In this document: piece after piece, positions 46,215-57,143 of the stretch | Position numbering within the stretch: position 1 is the stretch's first letter | How the letters are laid out: each line of letters opens with the position of its first letter | Assembly (NCBI GenBank): GCA_947500295.1 | Contig: CANMRM010000001.1 | Span: forward strand, 1,488,001 to 1,552,000 | Direction: 5' to 3' | DNA length: 64,000 bases | Origin: an uncultured Kordiimonas sp. | GTDB lineage: Bacteria > Pseudomonadota > Alphaproteobacteria > Sphingomonadales > Kordiimonadaceae | The notes under the pieces: model-generated | The model's input: the letters and a program-made list of their open reading frames with translations, nothing else | What the model was told of the DNA's origin: nothing | The model's database searches: none | Made by a program: the position numbers and the translations under genes

Positions 46215-46610
46215 CGGAGATACTCCAGGAACAAAAAAGAATAGGCTTACAGGCAATCAGTTGCGGCCAAATGCCACACATCGGGTAAGACCTCCAGTCA
46301 GTACATTGGAAGCAGAGGCCTGAAAACTCAAGCTTTTGTGTCGAAAACCATGATGTCATGGTCATCGTGGTCAATAAAATGGACGGAAAGACGTCACATA
46401 GGCTTGAGCCTGACATTTCGTCTGGTATAAGAGGCTCCAAATTAACAGGGGCGTTGGCGGCGTTTGACGCGAAGACAAGCTTTCATATGGCTGGTCTGAC
46501 CGGCAAAAAACCGCTAACATCACGTGGTTTCGGTTCGCATTGCCGAGTTCTCTAGAGCCGGAAACACCTTGGGCCTTTCATTAGGGTCAAAAATTAGGGA
46601 AAGCAAAGTT
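46215..46610. promoter_or_regulatory. Divergent region with candidate cox-operon promoter
   Basis: 396 bases without a gene. TTGAGC (46404-46409), 16-base spacer, TATAAG (46426-46431) form a reasonable promoter toward coxB, giving a leader of about 170 bases. A CATGATGTCATG palindrome lies at about 46348. No further structure was seen. Confidence 0.4.
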
Positions 46611-47507
46611 ATGACAGGCAAAAGGCTAACTGCCCGGTTCATCGCGACGATGCTCACATTGTTCAGTTTGACGGCCGGTGCTGTCGCTCAATCCAATGTC
46701 GGTGGCGCGCCGCAGGATGCAGGTCTTTGGCTCCAGGAAGCTGCCAGCGAGCAAGCGCAGCGCATTGATGATTTTAATGTGTTGCTGCTGTGGATTATCA
46801 TTGTAATCACGATTTTTGTGTTTGCGCTTATGTTCTATGTGATGTGGCGGTTCCGGGAAAAAGCCAATCCGGTGCCTTCCAAAGTGAGCCACAACACTTT
46901 TATCGAGATCGTCTGGACAGTTGTTCCGATTATCATTCTCGTGGTCATAGGCGTTATTTCCCTGCCGCTCCTGTATTGGCAGGATCAGGTGCCAGAAACA
47001 GATATGGCTATTCATGTAACGGGTAACCAGTGGAACTGGACCTACAATTACCCTGACCATGGCAATATCGAGCTTACGGCCAATGTTGTGCCGGATGCCA
47101 CGTTTGCAAATGCGTCGGAACGGGCGGCAGCAGAAGCGGAGCTCTCGAGCTTCCTCGGCTGGCCTGCAACATTGAACGCTCGCCTGCTTGATACTGATTA
47201 CCGCGTGGTTTTGCCGGTCAACACCAAAATCAAGGTGCAGCTGACAGCCTCGGACGTTTTGCATGCATGGACGGTTCCTGCATTCGGTGTGAAGCTTGAT
47301 GCTGTACCCGGTCGCTTGAATGAGACATGGTTTGAAGCGAACCAGACAGGCATTTTCTACGGCCAGTGTTCCGAGCTGTGCGGCAAGGACCATGCTTTCA
47401 TGCCGATTGCTGTCGAGGTTGTTTCAAAAGAAGATTTTGCCCGTTGGGTGGAGCTGCAGGGCGGTACCGTTACCGCTGAAGCAAGCGCCCCAGCGCTTGG
47501 TCGATAA
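46611..47507 (+). CDS. coxB: Cytochrome c oxidase subunit II
   Basis: 298-residue subunit with signal sequence (ending AVAQ), two transmembrane helices (about 50-75 and 90-115) and a C-terminal cupredoxin domain. The CuA site has the signature GQCSELCGKDHAFMPI (two Cys, one Glu, His and Met) and an earlier His in DVLHAWTVP. The aromatic electron-entry motif GNQWNWTYNYPD is present. Start at 46611 after AGGGA. First gene of the aa3 oxidase cluster. Confidence 0.97.
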   Translation: MTGKRLTARFIATMLTLFSLTAGAVAQSNVGGAPQDAGLWLQEAASEQAQRIDDFNVLLLWIIIVITIFVFALMFYVMWRFREKANPVPSKVSHNTFIEIVWTVVPIIILVVIGVISLPLLYWQDQVPETDMAIHVTGNQWNWTYNYPDHGNIELTANVVPDATFANASERAAAEAELSSFLGWPATLNARLLDTDYRVVLPVNTKIKVQLTASDVLHAWTVPAFGVKLDAVPGRLNETWFEANQTGIFYGQCSELCGKDHAFMPIAVEVVSKEDFARWVELQGGTVTAEASAPALGR

Positions 47508-47512
47508 GATAA

Positions 47513-49135
<1,623 letters not shown>

Positions 49136-49145
49136 AGAGGCTGCC

Positions 49146-49169
49146 TTGTGGCCGGTCCTCCGGCCACAA
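49146..49169 (+). terminator. Hairpin between coxA and ctaB (attenuator or processing site)
   Basis: Perfect 10-bp inverted repeat TTGTGGCCGG/CCGGCCACAA with a TCCT loop, only 10 bases after the coxA stop. Only TTT-less GCG follows, so it is not a strong terminator; it may lower expression of the downstream assembly genes or protect the coxBA mRNA end. Confidence 0.5.
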
Positions 49170-49189
49170 TTTGCGTGTAGGGAACCAGA

Positions 49190-50107
49190 GTGACTGATAC
49201 TGTGTCATCAATCAACCAGGAGCAGGCGGGCTATCGTCCTGCAGCAGAAGCGCGTGACTTCATCGCGCTTTTGAAGCCTCGTGTTATGTCGCTTGTGGTT
49301 TTCACCGCGTTTGTCGGTATGTTGGCGGCGCCTGGCGAGTTGCATCCCGTTTTGGCCCTTGCCTCGATTGTCCTTATTGCAATTGGGGCGGGCGCATCCG
49401 GTGCGCTCAATATGTGGTACGATGCGGATATCGATACAGAGATGAGCCGGACCGCCGGCCGACCCATTCCAGCTGGCCGTATTACACCCGGTGAGGCGCT
49501 CGGCTTTGGTCTGACATTGTCGTTTGCTTCAGTTGTTCTGCTGGGTTTGGTGGCCAATGTGACATCTGCGGCATTGCTGGCCCTGACCATCTTCTTTTAC
49601 GCGGTAGTCTACACAATGTGGCTCAAGCGCCGCACACCTCAGAACATTGTGATTGGTGGTGCAGCAGGGGCCTTTCCTCCGATGATTGGCTGGGCTGCTG
49701 TTTCAGACAGTGTGACGATAGAATCCATTGTGCTCTTCGGCATTATCTTCCTGTGGACGCCGCCGCACTTTTGGGCTTTGTCGCTTTTTATCAAAAAAGA
49801 CTATGAAAAAGTAAGCGTGCCGATGCTTCCTGTAGTGGCGGGCGAACAAGAGACCCGCAAACAGATTTGGCTATACAGCCTGCTGATGGTGCCATGCGGG
49901 CTTGCACCCTTTTTCATGGGTTTTGCGGGCATGTTTTACGGCATTGTTTCGGCGGCTTTGGGAACCTGTTTCCTGGTTCTGGCGTTTTACGTGTGGCGCG
50001 GTGAAGCGAAGGCCGACAGGAAGTTGTTCCTGTTTTCGATTTTTTATCTTTTCAGCGTTTTTGCCGCATTAGCCGGAGAACGTATTGTTGGCGGGTTGAT
50101 AGCGTGA
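49190..50107 (+). CDS. ctaB: Protohaem IX farnesyltransferase (haem O synthase)
   Basis: UbiA-superfamily prenyltransferase (305 residues, about nine helices) that makes haem O for the oxidase. Motifs are [38 protein letters not shown] (first Asp-rich motif) and [24 protein letters not shown]. The start codon is GTG with AGGGAACC nearby. Its stop overlaps the next small gene by one base (TGATG). Confidence 0.96.
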   Translation: MTDTVSSINQEQAGYRPAAEARDFIALLKPRVMSLVVFTAFVGMLAAPGELHPVLALASIVLIAIGAGASGALNMWYDADIDTEMSRTAGRPIPAGRITPGEALGFGLTLSFASVVLLGLVANVTSAALLALTIFFYAVVYTMWLKRRTPQNIVIGGAAGAFPPMIGWAAVSDSVTIESIVLFGIIFLWTPPHFWALSLFIKKDYEKVSVPMLPVVAGEQETRKQIWLYSLLMVPCGLAPFFMGFAGMFYGIVSAALGTCFLVLAFYVWRGEAKADRKLFLFSIFYLFSVFAALAGERIVGGLIA

Positions 50108-50256
50108 TGGATATGCAGCATCAGGACCATAAAGTTTCCGCTGAAGACATGGAGCGCATGAAAAAACGCAACAGGTTCGTTGGTGTGTCTCTGGCTATCT
50201 TCGTCGTGGCACTGGGTGTAATCAGCTACTTCCGGATCAAGGGGCTGACGCCATGA
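50107..50256 (+). CDS. Small CoxF-like membrane protein
   Basis: 49-residue protein: a charged N-terminus (EDMERMKKRNRF) and one transmembrane helix (GVSLAIFVVALGVISYF). It begins in a TGATG overlap with ctaB and ends in an ATGA overlap with ctaG, so it is clearly translated as part of the operon. Small CoxF-type proteins sit at this place in many alphaproteobacterial cox clusters; role in oxidase assembly is presumed. It is too short for many gene callers. Confidence 0.85.
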   Translation: MDMQHQDHKVSAEDMERMKKRNRFVGVSLAIFVVALGVISYFRIKGLTP

Positions 50257-50813
50257 CCTCGGCCAGCAACAAAAACGGTCGCACAGCTGGCATTGTCGTG
50301 ACCATTGTTGTCGGGATGATTGGCTTGGCATATGCGTCTGTGCCGCTCTACGACCTTTTTTGCCGGGTCACCGGTTACGGTGGTACCACCCAGCGAGCTG
50401 ATATGTTAGCGGGTCAAACTATTGACCGTGACATGAAAGTGCGGTTTTCAGCCAATGTGCACCGGGATATGCCATGGGATTTTAAACCCCAGCAGGTTTC
50501 CCAGAAACTGAAAGTTGGAGAGCAGGGGCTGGCCTACTTTGAGGCGCACAATCCCACCAACCAAACGATTGTAGGCACGGCAACGTACAATGTCGCACCG
50601 CATAAAGCGGGCACATATTTCGCCAAGATTGAATGTTTCTGTTTTACAGAGCAGGTACTTCAACCCGGTGAAAGTGTTGTTATGCCTGTGGTCTATTTCA
50701 TTGATCCCTTGATCGAAGAAGACCGCAACTTGAATGAAGTTACGGAAGTAACATTGTCATACACTTTCTTTGTCATGGATGACGAGAAAGTCGAAACTGT
50801 AACGGGTCGCTGA
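50253..50813 (+). CDS. ctaG: Cytochrome c oxidase assembly protein CtaG/Cox11
   Basis: Copper chaperone for CuB, 186 residues. One N-terminal helix (IVVTIVVGMIGLAYASVPLYDLFCRVTG) is followed by an immunoglobulin-like periplasmic domain with the copper-binding motif ECFCF. It shares an ATGA overlap with the small gene ahead. Function is delivery of copper to subunit I. Confidence 0.97.
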   Translation: MTSASNKNGRTAGIVVTIVVGMIGLAYASVPLYDLFCRVTGYGGTTQRADMLAGQTIDRDMKVRFSANVHRDMPWDFKPQQVSQKLKVGEQGLAYFEAHNPTNQTIVGTATYNVAPHKAGTYFAKIECFCFTEQVLQPGESVVMPVVYFIDPLIEEDRNLNEVTEVTLSYTFFVMDDEKVETVTGR

Positions 50814-50866
50814 CCCAAAAACGTTGAAGCGACCGGAGGGGCCGGCGCTTTGTTGAGGAGGTATAC

Positions 50867-51718
50867 ATGGCAGGCGAAGTGAAACACGACTACCATCTTG
50901 TCGACCCAAGTCCGTGGCCGGCCGTTGGTTCGTTTGCGATCCTGGTGATGCTCGTTGGAGCAGTCTTCTATATGAAACCGGAGGCTCTGCTGTTCGGGAT
51001 AGCTGGAAAAAGCTGGGCGCATTGGGGTTTTGGCGCCGGGTTTGCTCTGTTGATCTACACAGTTTTCGCCTGGTGGAAAGATGTCGTCAAGGAAGCGGAA
51101 ACCGGCGATCATACACCGGTCGTTGGTATTGGTCTGCGATACGGCATGATCCTGTTCATCGCGTCAGAAGTGATGTTCTTTGTGGCGTGGTTCTGGGCGT
51201 TTTTCAACGCGTCATTGTATCCGGCGCTGCCTATTGAGCCCGGCACTTTCTGGGACGTTGTAGGAAACGAAGCGGTTTGGCCACCAGTTGGTATCGAAAC
51301 CTTTGACCCATGGCACTTGCCTTTCATCAATACACTGATTTTGCTGTTGTCGGGCACAACGGTTACCTGGGCGCACCATGCGATCCTGCACGGTGACCGC
51401 GAAGGCCTGAAATCAGGTCTCTGGCTCACGGTTTTGCTGGGTGCCGCCTTCACAGCCGTACAAGCCTATGAGTATAGTCATGCTGCCTTTGGTTTCTCCG
51501 GAAGCATCTACGGTGCCACCTTCTTTATGGCCACTGGTTTCCACGGGTTCCACGTCCTTGTGGGTACGATCTTTCTCGCTGTTTGCTTGGGGCGCTGTTA
51601 CAAGGGCCACTTCAAGCCTGATCATCATTTTGGACTGGAAGCCGCAGCTTGGTATTGGCACTTTGTCGACGTGGTGTGGTTGTTCCTTTTCTTTGCCGTA
51701 TATATCTGGGGTGGTTGA
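50867..51718 (+). CDS. coxC: Cytochrome c oxidase subunit III
   Basis: Seven-helix subunit, 283 residues. Family segments are [61 protein letters not shown]-like [18 protein letters not shown], and [14 protein letters not shown]. It stabilises the catalytic core. Preceded by GAGGAGGT (strong ribosome site), and followed after 6 bases by DUF983. Confidence 0.97.
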   Translation: MAGEVKHDYHLVDPSPWPAVGSFAILVMLVGAVFYMKPEALLFGIAGKSWAHWGFGAGFALLIYTVFAWWKDVVKEAETGDHTPVVGIGLRYGMILFIASEVMFFVAWFWAFFNASLYPALPIEPGTFWDVVGNEAVWPPVGIETFDPWHLPFINTLILLLSGTTVTWAHHAILHGDREGLKSGLWLTVLLGAAFTAVQAYEYSHAAFGFSGSIYGATFFMATGFHGFHVLVGTIFLAVCLGRCYKGHFKPDHHFGLEAAAWYWHFVDVVWLFLFFAVYIWGG

Positions 51719-51724
51719 TCCCGG

Positions 51725-52144
51725 ATGACCGGCGGCAAACCTGAAGACATTGGAACCGATCGGCAACGCCGGTCGGTTTCTCCTTATAGAGCAGGTTTCA
51801 ACTGTGTCTGCCCGGCGTGTGCCGGTGCGCCACTTTTTAATAATTTGCTTGAAGTCAAAGCCTCGTGCCCTGCTTGTGGATTTGACTTATCAGAAGCCGA
51901 CCCTGGAGACGGCGCTCAGGTTTTTGTCATTTTTGTAATTGGTGCACTCTCAGCCCTGTTGGGTATTCTGCTGTATGCATTTTTCGGTATGCCCCTTTGG
52001 TTGCTGGCCCTGCTCTTGGGCCTGTTTGTACTAGTGGGCAGCATCTGGATGCTACGTATTTTCAAAGCGACATTGATAGCGTTGCAGTTCATGCATGAAG
52101 CACAAGAAGGGCGCCTTGTGGAGAAGGATCGTTCCGATGACTGA
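51725..52144 (+). CDS. DUF983 membrane protein
   Basis: 139 residues with two predicted transmembrane helices (about 68-90 and 93-115) and a CxxC...CxxC zinc-finger-like N-terminal segment (CVCPACAG and CPACGFDLSEADPGDG). The family occurs almost only in cox gene clusters between coxC and surf1, as here, suggesting an oxidase-assembly role. Its stop lies inside the surf1 start region (8-base overlap). Confidence 0.9.
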   Translation: MTGGKPEDIGTDRQRRSVSPYRAGFNCVCPACAGAPLFNNLLEVKASCPACGFDLSEADPGDGAQVFVIFVIGALSALLGILLYAFFGMPLWLLALLLGLFVLVGSIWMLRIFKATLIALQFMHEAQEGRLVEKDRSDD

Positions 52145-52844
52145 CGTCCGGTTCAAACCTGGGAAAGTGCTGACGATTGTTGTTGGCGCGGCGTTTATTA
52201 TCCTGATTTTTCTCGGCACCTGGCAGGCGCGCAAAGTTGGCCCCAAGACCGCCCTGGTAGAGAGCATCACGGCTGGATTAATGTCGGAGCCCATGCAGTT
52301 GCCGGTTCATGTTGACGATCCGCAGTCCGTTGCCTATCGGCGGGTATCGTTTCGAGGCGAGGTGATGAACACTGAGCCGGTCAGGGTGTTCGGTACCAAT
52401 TTGAAAGGCCGCCCCGGTTACTATTTCTACAAGCCTGTGGTTCGGGAATTCGGGCGGGCGGTTCTGGTGAATTTTGGCTGGGTTCCGTTGGAGTATAAAA
52501 AAGAACCTTCATTGCCATCCGGGACAATTGAAATTTCAGGCGTACTGTTACTGTCAGCGGAACCGGGCAGTTTTACGCCGCCCAACGACCTGGCCAACAA
52601 TATCTGGTACACAGCTGACGTGTTTGAAATGGCTTCCCACTTTGGCCTTGGGGCCAAGGACCATTACCACTTTCGAGTTTTTGCTGATGTTGCAGAAGGT
52701 GTGGCGTATCCTCTCGGAGGTCAGGTACGGGTCGACATACCGAACGATCATTTCGAGTATATGCTCACCTGGTATGGAATTGCGGCAGCGCTTCTGGCTG
52801 TTTATGTTGCCTTTGGGCGAAAAAAAGCACAGGAAACCGCCTAA
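52137..52844 (+). CDS. SURF1-family cytochrome oxidase assembly protein
   Basis: 235-residue membrane protein with helices at both ends (about 10-30 and 210-230). SURF1 motifs are LGTWQARKVGPKTALVESI, YRRVSFRGEV, GRPGYYFYKPVVRE and VLVNFGWVPLEYK. It is thought to insert haem a into subunit I. Start at 52137 after AAGGA, overlapping DUF983 by 8 bases. It closes the cox cluster. Confidence 0.93.
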   Translation: MTDVRFKPGKVLTIVVGAAFIILIFLGTWQARKVGPKTALVESITAGLMSEPMQLPVHVDDPQSVAYRRVSFRGEVMNTEPVRVFGTNLKGRPGYYFYKPVVREFGRAVLVNFGWVPLEYKKEPSLPSGTIEISGVLLLSAEPGSFTPPNDLANNIWYTADVFEMASHFGLGAKDHYHFRVFADVAEGVAYPLGGQVRVDIPNDHFEYMLTWYGIAAALLAVYVAFGRKKAQETA

Positions 52845-52937
52845 AAATGTAAGAGCATGCTTGCATGAGGCGACCTTGGTCCGTATGACAGTCCAACCAA
52901 TTCTTGCGCAATAATCAGATAGTAAAATGGTGCTTTC

Positions 52938-54335
52938 GTGAAATATGTTTCAACGCGTGGCAAGGCCGATATTCTTGATTTTGAAGGTGTGACGCTTGCC
53001 GGTTTGGCCCGGGATGGTGGGCTCTATGTGCCTCAGTCTATCCCCGTTCTCTCCGAACAAACGATTTGCGAAATGGCAGGGCGGTCATACCCGGAAGTGG
53101 CGTTCACCGTTATCAAACCATTTATTGGTGGCGTAATCGATGATCATGCCCTGAAGGCCATGCTGGAGGAAACATACAACGAAACCGTATTTCGGCATGC
53201 GGCTGTTGCGCCGCTGGTGCAGCTGGGCTCAAACGATTGGGTGCTTGAGTTGTTCCACGGCCCGACGCTGGCTTTCAAGGATTTTGCGCTGCAGTTGCTT
53301 GGCAGGTTGTTTGACCATTTTACGGCTAAGCGTGGACAAAAACTCACAATACTGGGCGCCACGTCCGGTGACACTGGCTCCGCCGCGATAGAAGCGTGTC
53401 GCGGACGCGACAATATAACGATCTACATGCTGCATCCGCATGGACGCGTGTCTGAAGTGCAGCGCCGCCAAATGACAACTGTGTTGGAGCCGAACGTCGT
53501 CAATGTAGCAATCGACGGTACTTTTGATGATTGTCAGGCTCTGGTGAAAGCTTGTTTTAACGACCTTTCCTTTCGCGATGACGTATCGCTTACAGCGGTG
53601 AACTCTATCAACTGGGCCCGGGTGATGGCTCAAATTGTTTATTACTTCACATCTGCAACAGCGCTTGGTGCTCCCGCCCGAAAAGTTTCCTATAGTGTGC
53701 CGACAGGGAACTTTGGTGACATTTATGCCGGTTTTATCGCCCGCGAAATGGGGTTGCCGATCGACAAACTGGTTGTCGCGACAAACAGCAACGATATCCT
53801 TGCCCGGACTTTGCAAACAGGTCGGTACGCGCGTGGTGACGTGCATGCAACCATATCACCCAGTATGGACATTCAGGTTTCAAGCAACTTTGAACGTATG
53901 ATGTTTGACCTGAGCGGCAGAAATGGCGCCGCGATTGCCTCTTCCATGCAAGCTTTCGCAGATTGCGGAGAAATTCGATTGGCTGAAGCAGAGCTGAATG
54001 TCGCACGCGGCATATTTTTAGCTGAACAAGTTACGGATGAAGTCACGAAGAAAGTTATGGCGGCCAAGTTCAGGGGATCAGGTTATGTTTCTGATCCTCA
54101 CACTGCCGTCGGCCTGAAGGCGGCAGGTTTGCTGCCTGAAAGCGGACCAGCGCGTGTAACACTGTCAACGGCGCATCCCGTCAAGTTTGGTGCTGCCGTA
54201 GTTGAGGCCACCAGGCACCAACCACAGCTTCCGAAACATATGAGCGATTTGTATGAGCGGGAGGAGCGTTTTGTCAGCCTGCCGAATTCAGTCGATGCTC
54301 TTCAGGGTTTGGTCTTGGAAGGGCGCGTACAGTGA
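52938..54335 (+). CDS. thrC: Threonine synthase
   Basis: PLP enzyme (465 residues) that makes threonine from phosphohomoserine. The PLP lysine lies in LAFKDFALQLL, the phosphate-binding GATSGDTGSAA follows, and it begins MKYVSTRG as typical. The start is GTG without a clear ribosome site; a leaderless or weakly initiated mRNA is possible. Its stop overlaps the M16 peptidase start (GTGA). Confidence 0.97.
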   Translation: MKYVSTRGKADILDFEGVTLAGLARDGGLYVPQSIPVLSEQTICEMAGRSYPEVAFTVIKPFIGGVIDDHALKAMLEETYNETVFRHAAVAPLVQLGSNDWVLELFHGPTLAFKDFALQLLGRLFDHFTAKRGQKLTILGATSGDTGSAAIEACRGRDNITIYMLHPHGRVSEVQRRQMTTVLEPNVVNVAIDGTFDDCQALVKACFNDLSFRDDVSLTAVNSINWARVMAQIVYYFTSATALGAPARKVSYSVPTGNFGDIYAGFIAREMGLPIDKLVVATNSNDILARTLQTGRYARGDVHATISPSMDIQVSSNFERMMFDLSGRNGAAIASSMQAFADCGEIRLAEAELNVARGIFLAEQVTDEVTKKVMAAKFRGSGYVSDPHTAVGLKAAGLLPESGPARVTLSTAHPVKFGAAVVEATRHQPQLPKHMSDLYEREERFVSLPNSVDALQGLVLEGRVQ

Positions 54336-55576
54336 GTGTTCAGGTCACCCGATTGGAGAACGGTCTCCGTGTCGTCAGCGAATCCCGTCGCACGGTAGAG
54401 ACGGTCGCCATAGGCATATGGGTGGATGTCGGCGCTCGCTATGAAACGCACGAAGAAAACGGTTTGACCCACTGTCTGGAGCATATGTTGTTCAAAGGAA
54501 CATCAACGCGGTCCGCCCGTGATATCGCGTTTGAGATAGAAGCCGCCGGCGGGCACATGAACGCCTACACTTCAAGGGACAACACCACTTATTACGCAAG
54601 GGTCTTAAAGCAGGACCTGCCGCTGGCTGTTGATCTGTTGTCTGACCTCGTTCTGAACAGTGTGTGTGATGCTGACGAGCTGGAACGGGAGAAAGATGTA
54701 ATTCTTCAGGAAATTGGCCAGACCCAAGATACGCCGGATGACATTGTTTTTGACCATCTGCAAGGTGTGGCCTTTAAGGGCCAGTCAATTGGCAGGACCA
54801 TCCTGGGCGACGCGGACAATGTGCAATCATTCACCAGGGAAAAGGTTCTGGGTTTTCTGGCAAATCACTATTTGGCGAATACCATAGTTGTGTCAGCAGT
54901 CGGGAACCTGGACCATGATGACCTCGTTAAGCTGGTCGAAGATAAATTTGCGGCTGTTCCAACAGGAAACAGAGCCGAGCCGGAAAAAGCCCGATATGTC
55001 GGTGGTGCCCACATTCAGGATAAATCGCTTGAGCAGCTGCACCTGACGCTGGGTTGGCCTGGCGTTTCCTATCATGATAGCCGCTACTATGCGCACCAGA
55101 TTTATTCCACCGTTCTGGGAGGTGGCATGTCCTCTCGATTATTTCAGGAAGTTCGGGAACATCGAGGGCTTGCCTATTCCGTTTACAGTTTTAGCAGCAG
55201 TCATGCAGAAACAGGGCTTTTCGGCATTTATGCTGGCACTCATCCGGAACAATTGCAGGATCTGATGGCTGTACTCGAAGCTGAGATGACCGCGCTTGCC
55301 AAGGGCCCCAGCGATCAAGAATTCCAGATTGCGCGCGCGCAATTGAAGGCAGGATTGCTGATGGCACTTGAAGCGACAACTTCCCGGATGGAGCAACTGG
55401 GCCGGCAAATGCTGGTGTTTGATCGGGTAATTCCTGTACAGGAGATGATCGACAATGTTGACGGTGTTGAGCCTGAGGATGTCAGGATAGTTGCAGACGA
55501 ACTTGCATCGAATAAACATCGGTCAATTGCAGCAGTCGGAGATCAGAGAGCTCTTAGCTCCCTGTTAAGTGCTTGA
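54332..55576 (+). CDS. M16 peptidase, mitochondrial-processing-peptidase-like
   Basis: Single-chain M16 zinc peptidase, 414 residues. The zinc motif is HCLEH (GLTHCLEHMLFKGT) and the downstream Glu ligand is in ELEREKDVILQEI. C-terminal unit has GGGMSSRLFQEVREHRGLAYS. Starts GTG overlapping thrC by 4 bases. This thrC-M16 pair is conserved in alphaproteobacteria and the protein is related to the ancestor of mitochondrial MPP-beta. Natural substrates are probably peptides in the cytoplasm or envelope. Confidence 0.93.
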   Translation: MSVQVTRLENGLRVVSESRRTVETVAIGIWVDVGARYETHEENGLTHCLEHMLFKGTSTRSARDIAFEIEAAGGHMNAYTSRDNTTYYARVLKQDLPLAVDLLSDLVLNSVCDADELEREKDVILQEIGQTQDTPDDIVFDHLQGVAFKGQSIGRTILGDADNVQSFTREKVLGFLANHYLANTIVVSAVGNLDHDDLVKLVEDKFAAVPTGNRAEPEKARYVGGAHIQDKSLEQLHLTLGWPGVSYHDSRYYAHQIYSTVLGGGMSSRLFQEVREHRGLAYSVYSFSSSHAETGLFGIYAGTHPEQLQDLMAVLEAEMTALAKGPSDQEFQIARAQLKAGLLMALEATTSRMEQLGRQMLVFDRVIPVQEMIDNVDGVEPEDVRIVADELASNKHRSIAAVGDQRALSSLLSA

Positions 55577-55694
55577 AAAAATAGGGCCTTGCCAATGATT
55601 TGAGAGACAATGTCTCGAATTGTCTGCTTCTATTGATGTGCTGGTCACAAAATGTTACAAATCCTCCGCTTTCCGTGGGATAGGGTGACACATT

Positions 55695-56387
55695 TTGGCA
55701 CCGGAATTATATAATTTTTTCAGCTATTGGCGGTCTCTCGGAGGCGGTGATCAGGTACCTGCACGTCGTTTGCTTGACTTGCGGCGACTGACATCAATCT
55801 TGCGCTGGATGTTCATCATGGAAATGGGCGGCGACGGATCCCTCAGGTTTCGGCTGGCCGGTTCCTCTCTCGAAGAGGCCATGGGAACAGGCATGACCGA
55901 CCGGAGCTATTCCGAATTGTTTGATACGCAGGTTGACGGTGGACTTGCGGAAGAAGTCTATGCCTTGTCCATTGTGTGTGGATGCGGCTTGTTGAGGTCC
56001 GGATTGCTTAGTCTTGATGGCGTCGATTATCAGGACTTTGAAGTGCTGGCATTGCCGTTTTCGGATGAGCGGGCGATGGGAGGAACTGTCATGGTTGCCG
56101 CTGTCATGCCATTTCATTTCGAAAACCTTGGTTTCACCGATAACCGCGACAGCATCCATATTCAAATCGAGGATATGTTCCTCATTCCTTCACCAGGGGC
56201 CATTAAGCCAAAGCAGGTTAACGAACGACTGGAAGCTCTATTGCAGCTGCAGGAAGTCGACCTGAGGGTTCTTGATATAGAAGGGCTGCTGGCAATGAAT
56301 GTGGGTGGTATTGATGCGGCAAATCACGAATTACCGTCTCATACCCTTGAAACGGCGGCGCGCAGCAGCGCCGATGTTGTGAACTAG
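55695..56387 (+). CDS. PAS_5-like protein (copy D, divergent)
   Basis: 230 residues, weakly similar to the PAS_5 proteins: YNFFSYWRSLGGGDQVPARR, SILRWMFIMEMGGDGSLRFRLAGSSLEEAMGTGMTDR, then ALPFSDERAMGG. An extra C-terminal 70 residues (VNERLEALLQLQEVDLRVLDIEGL) forms probable helices. The start is TTG (AGGG nine bases ahead). Function unknown; the closest comparison is copies A-C. Confidence 0.65.
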   Translation: MAPELYNFFSYWRSLGGGDQVPARRLLDLRRLTSILRWMFIMEMGGDGSLRFRLAGSSLEEAMGTGMTDRSYSELFDTQVDGGLAEEVYALSIVCGCGLLRSGLLSLDGVDYQDFEVLALPFSDERAMGGTVMVAAVMPFHFENLGFTDNRDSIHIQIEDMFLIPSPGAIKPKQVNERLEALLQLQEVDLRVLDIEGLLAMNVGGIDAANHELPSHTLETAARSSADVVN

Positions 56388-56402
56388 AAAACCTGTGATT
56401 GA

Positions 56403-56966
56403 TTACCCGTGGCCAGCGTCGCTTGACAACATGGCAATATCGACCCCCAACATTGCCATCGCTCTGGGCCACTTGAGGTCCAACTCGGTATTGAACAAAA
56501 TCTCGTCATCAGGTTCGGCAATCATCCAGGCGTTTTCCTGAACTTCGTTTTCGAGTTGACCTGGGCCCCAGCCTGCATATCCAAGAGCAAGCAAATGGTG
56601 TTGCGGACCATGGCCTTCTGCAAGCGCGCGCAAAATGTCGACCGTTGCTGTAAGGGCGAGGGTTTGACTGACGATCAAGGTTGATTCCTGTACATAATCA
56701 GCAGAATGCAAAACGAAGCCACGGCCGGGTTCCACGGGTCCGCCAGCGTGAACTGCAATATCTGGAACTTCCCCTTCCGTTTCGATCGAAAGCTGTTCAA
56801 GCAAACCTTCAAAATTGAGCTGTTCAAGAGCCCGGTTGACCACAAGGCCCATCGCACCTGACTCGTCATGCGAGCATAGATAGATCACACTGCGTTCAAA
56901 ACGCGGGTCCATCATTACAGGCATCGCCAGAAGCAGCTTGTTCTCAAAAAAAACGGAGGAAGGCAT
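56403..56966 (-). CDS. YqgE/AlgH family protein
   Basis: 187-residue protein of the UPF0301 family. It has PSSVFFENKLLLAMPVMMDPRFERSVIYLCSHDESGAMGLVVN (typical first third, motif quoted as MPVMMDPRF and GAMGLVVN), VHAGGPVEPGRGFVLHS and GYAGWGPGQLENE. The start at 56966 fits the family; upstream frame residues are not conserved. Function is unsettled (linked to transcription and alginate in Pseudomonas). Divergent from the DsbD-like gene. Confidence 0.92.
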   Translation of the reverse strand: MPSSVFFENKLLLAMPVMMDPRFERSVIYLCSHDESGAMGLVVNRALEQLNFEGLLEQLSIETEGEVPDIAVHAGGPVEPGRGFVLHSADYVQESTLIVSQTLALTATVDILRALAEGHGPQHHLLALGYAGWGPGQLENEVQENAWMIAEPDDEILFNTELDLKWPRAMAMLGVDIAMLSSDAGHG

Positions 56967-57143
56967 AATGATCTCACTTTGGAGCAAGTTTACCCGCAAT
57001 AGTGTTTCCACGCAATCATAGCGCCACCGTCGGTGGTTTAGCGCGGCAGGCTCAGCACCTGTTTTTGACGCTAATGTGAACCATTGAGATTGGCAATAGC
57101 TGCGCAATATTGCTACATACCCTTCACGAATGGAGTGCAATAA

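Noticed and set aside
52904-52940. Leaderless promoter for thrC
   Set aside because: TAAAAT is near the GTG start, but no -35 element at 16-18 bases was found, so it is only noted in the thrC entry.
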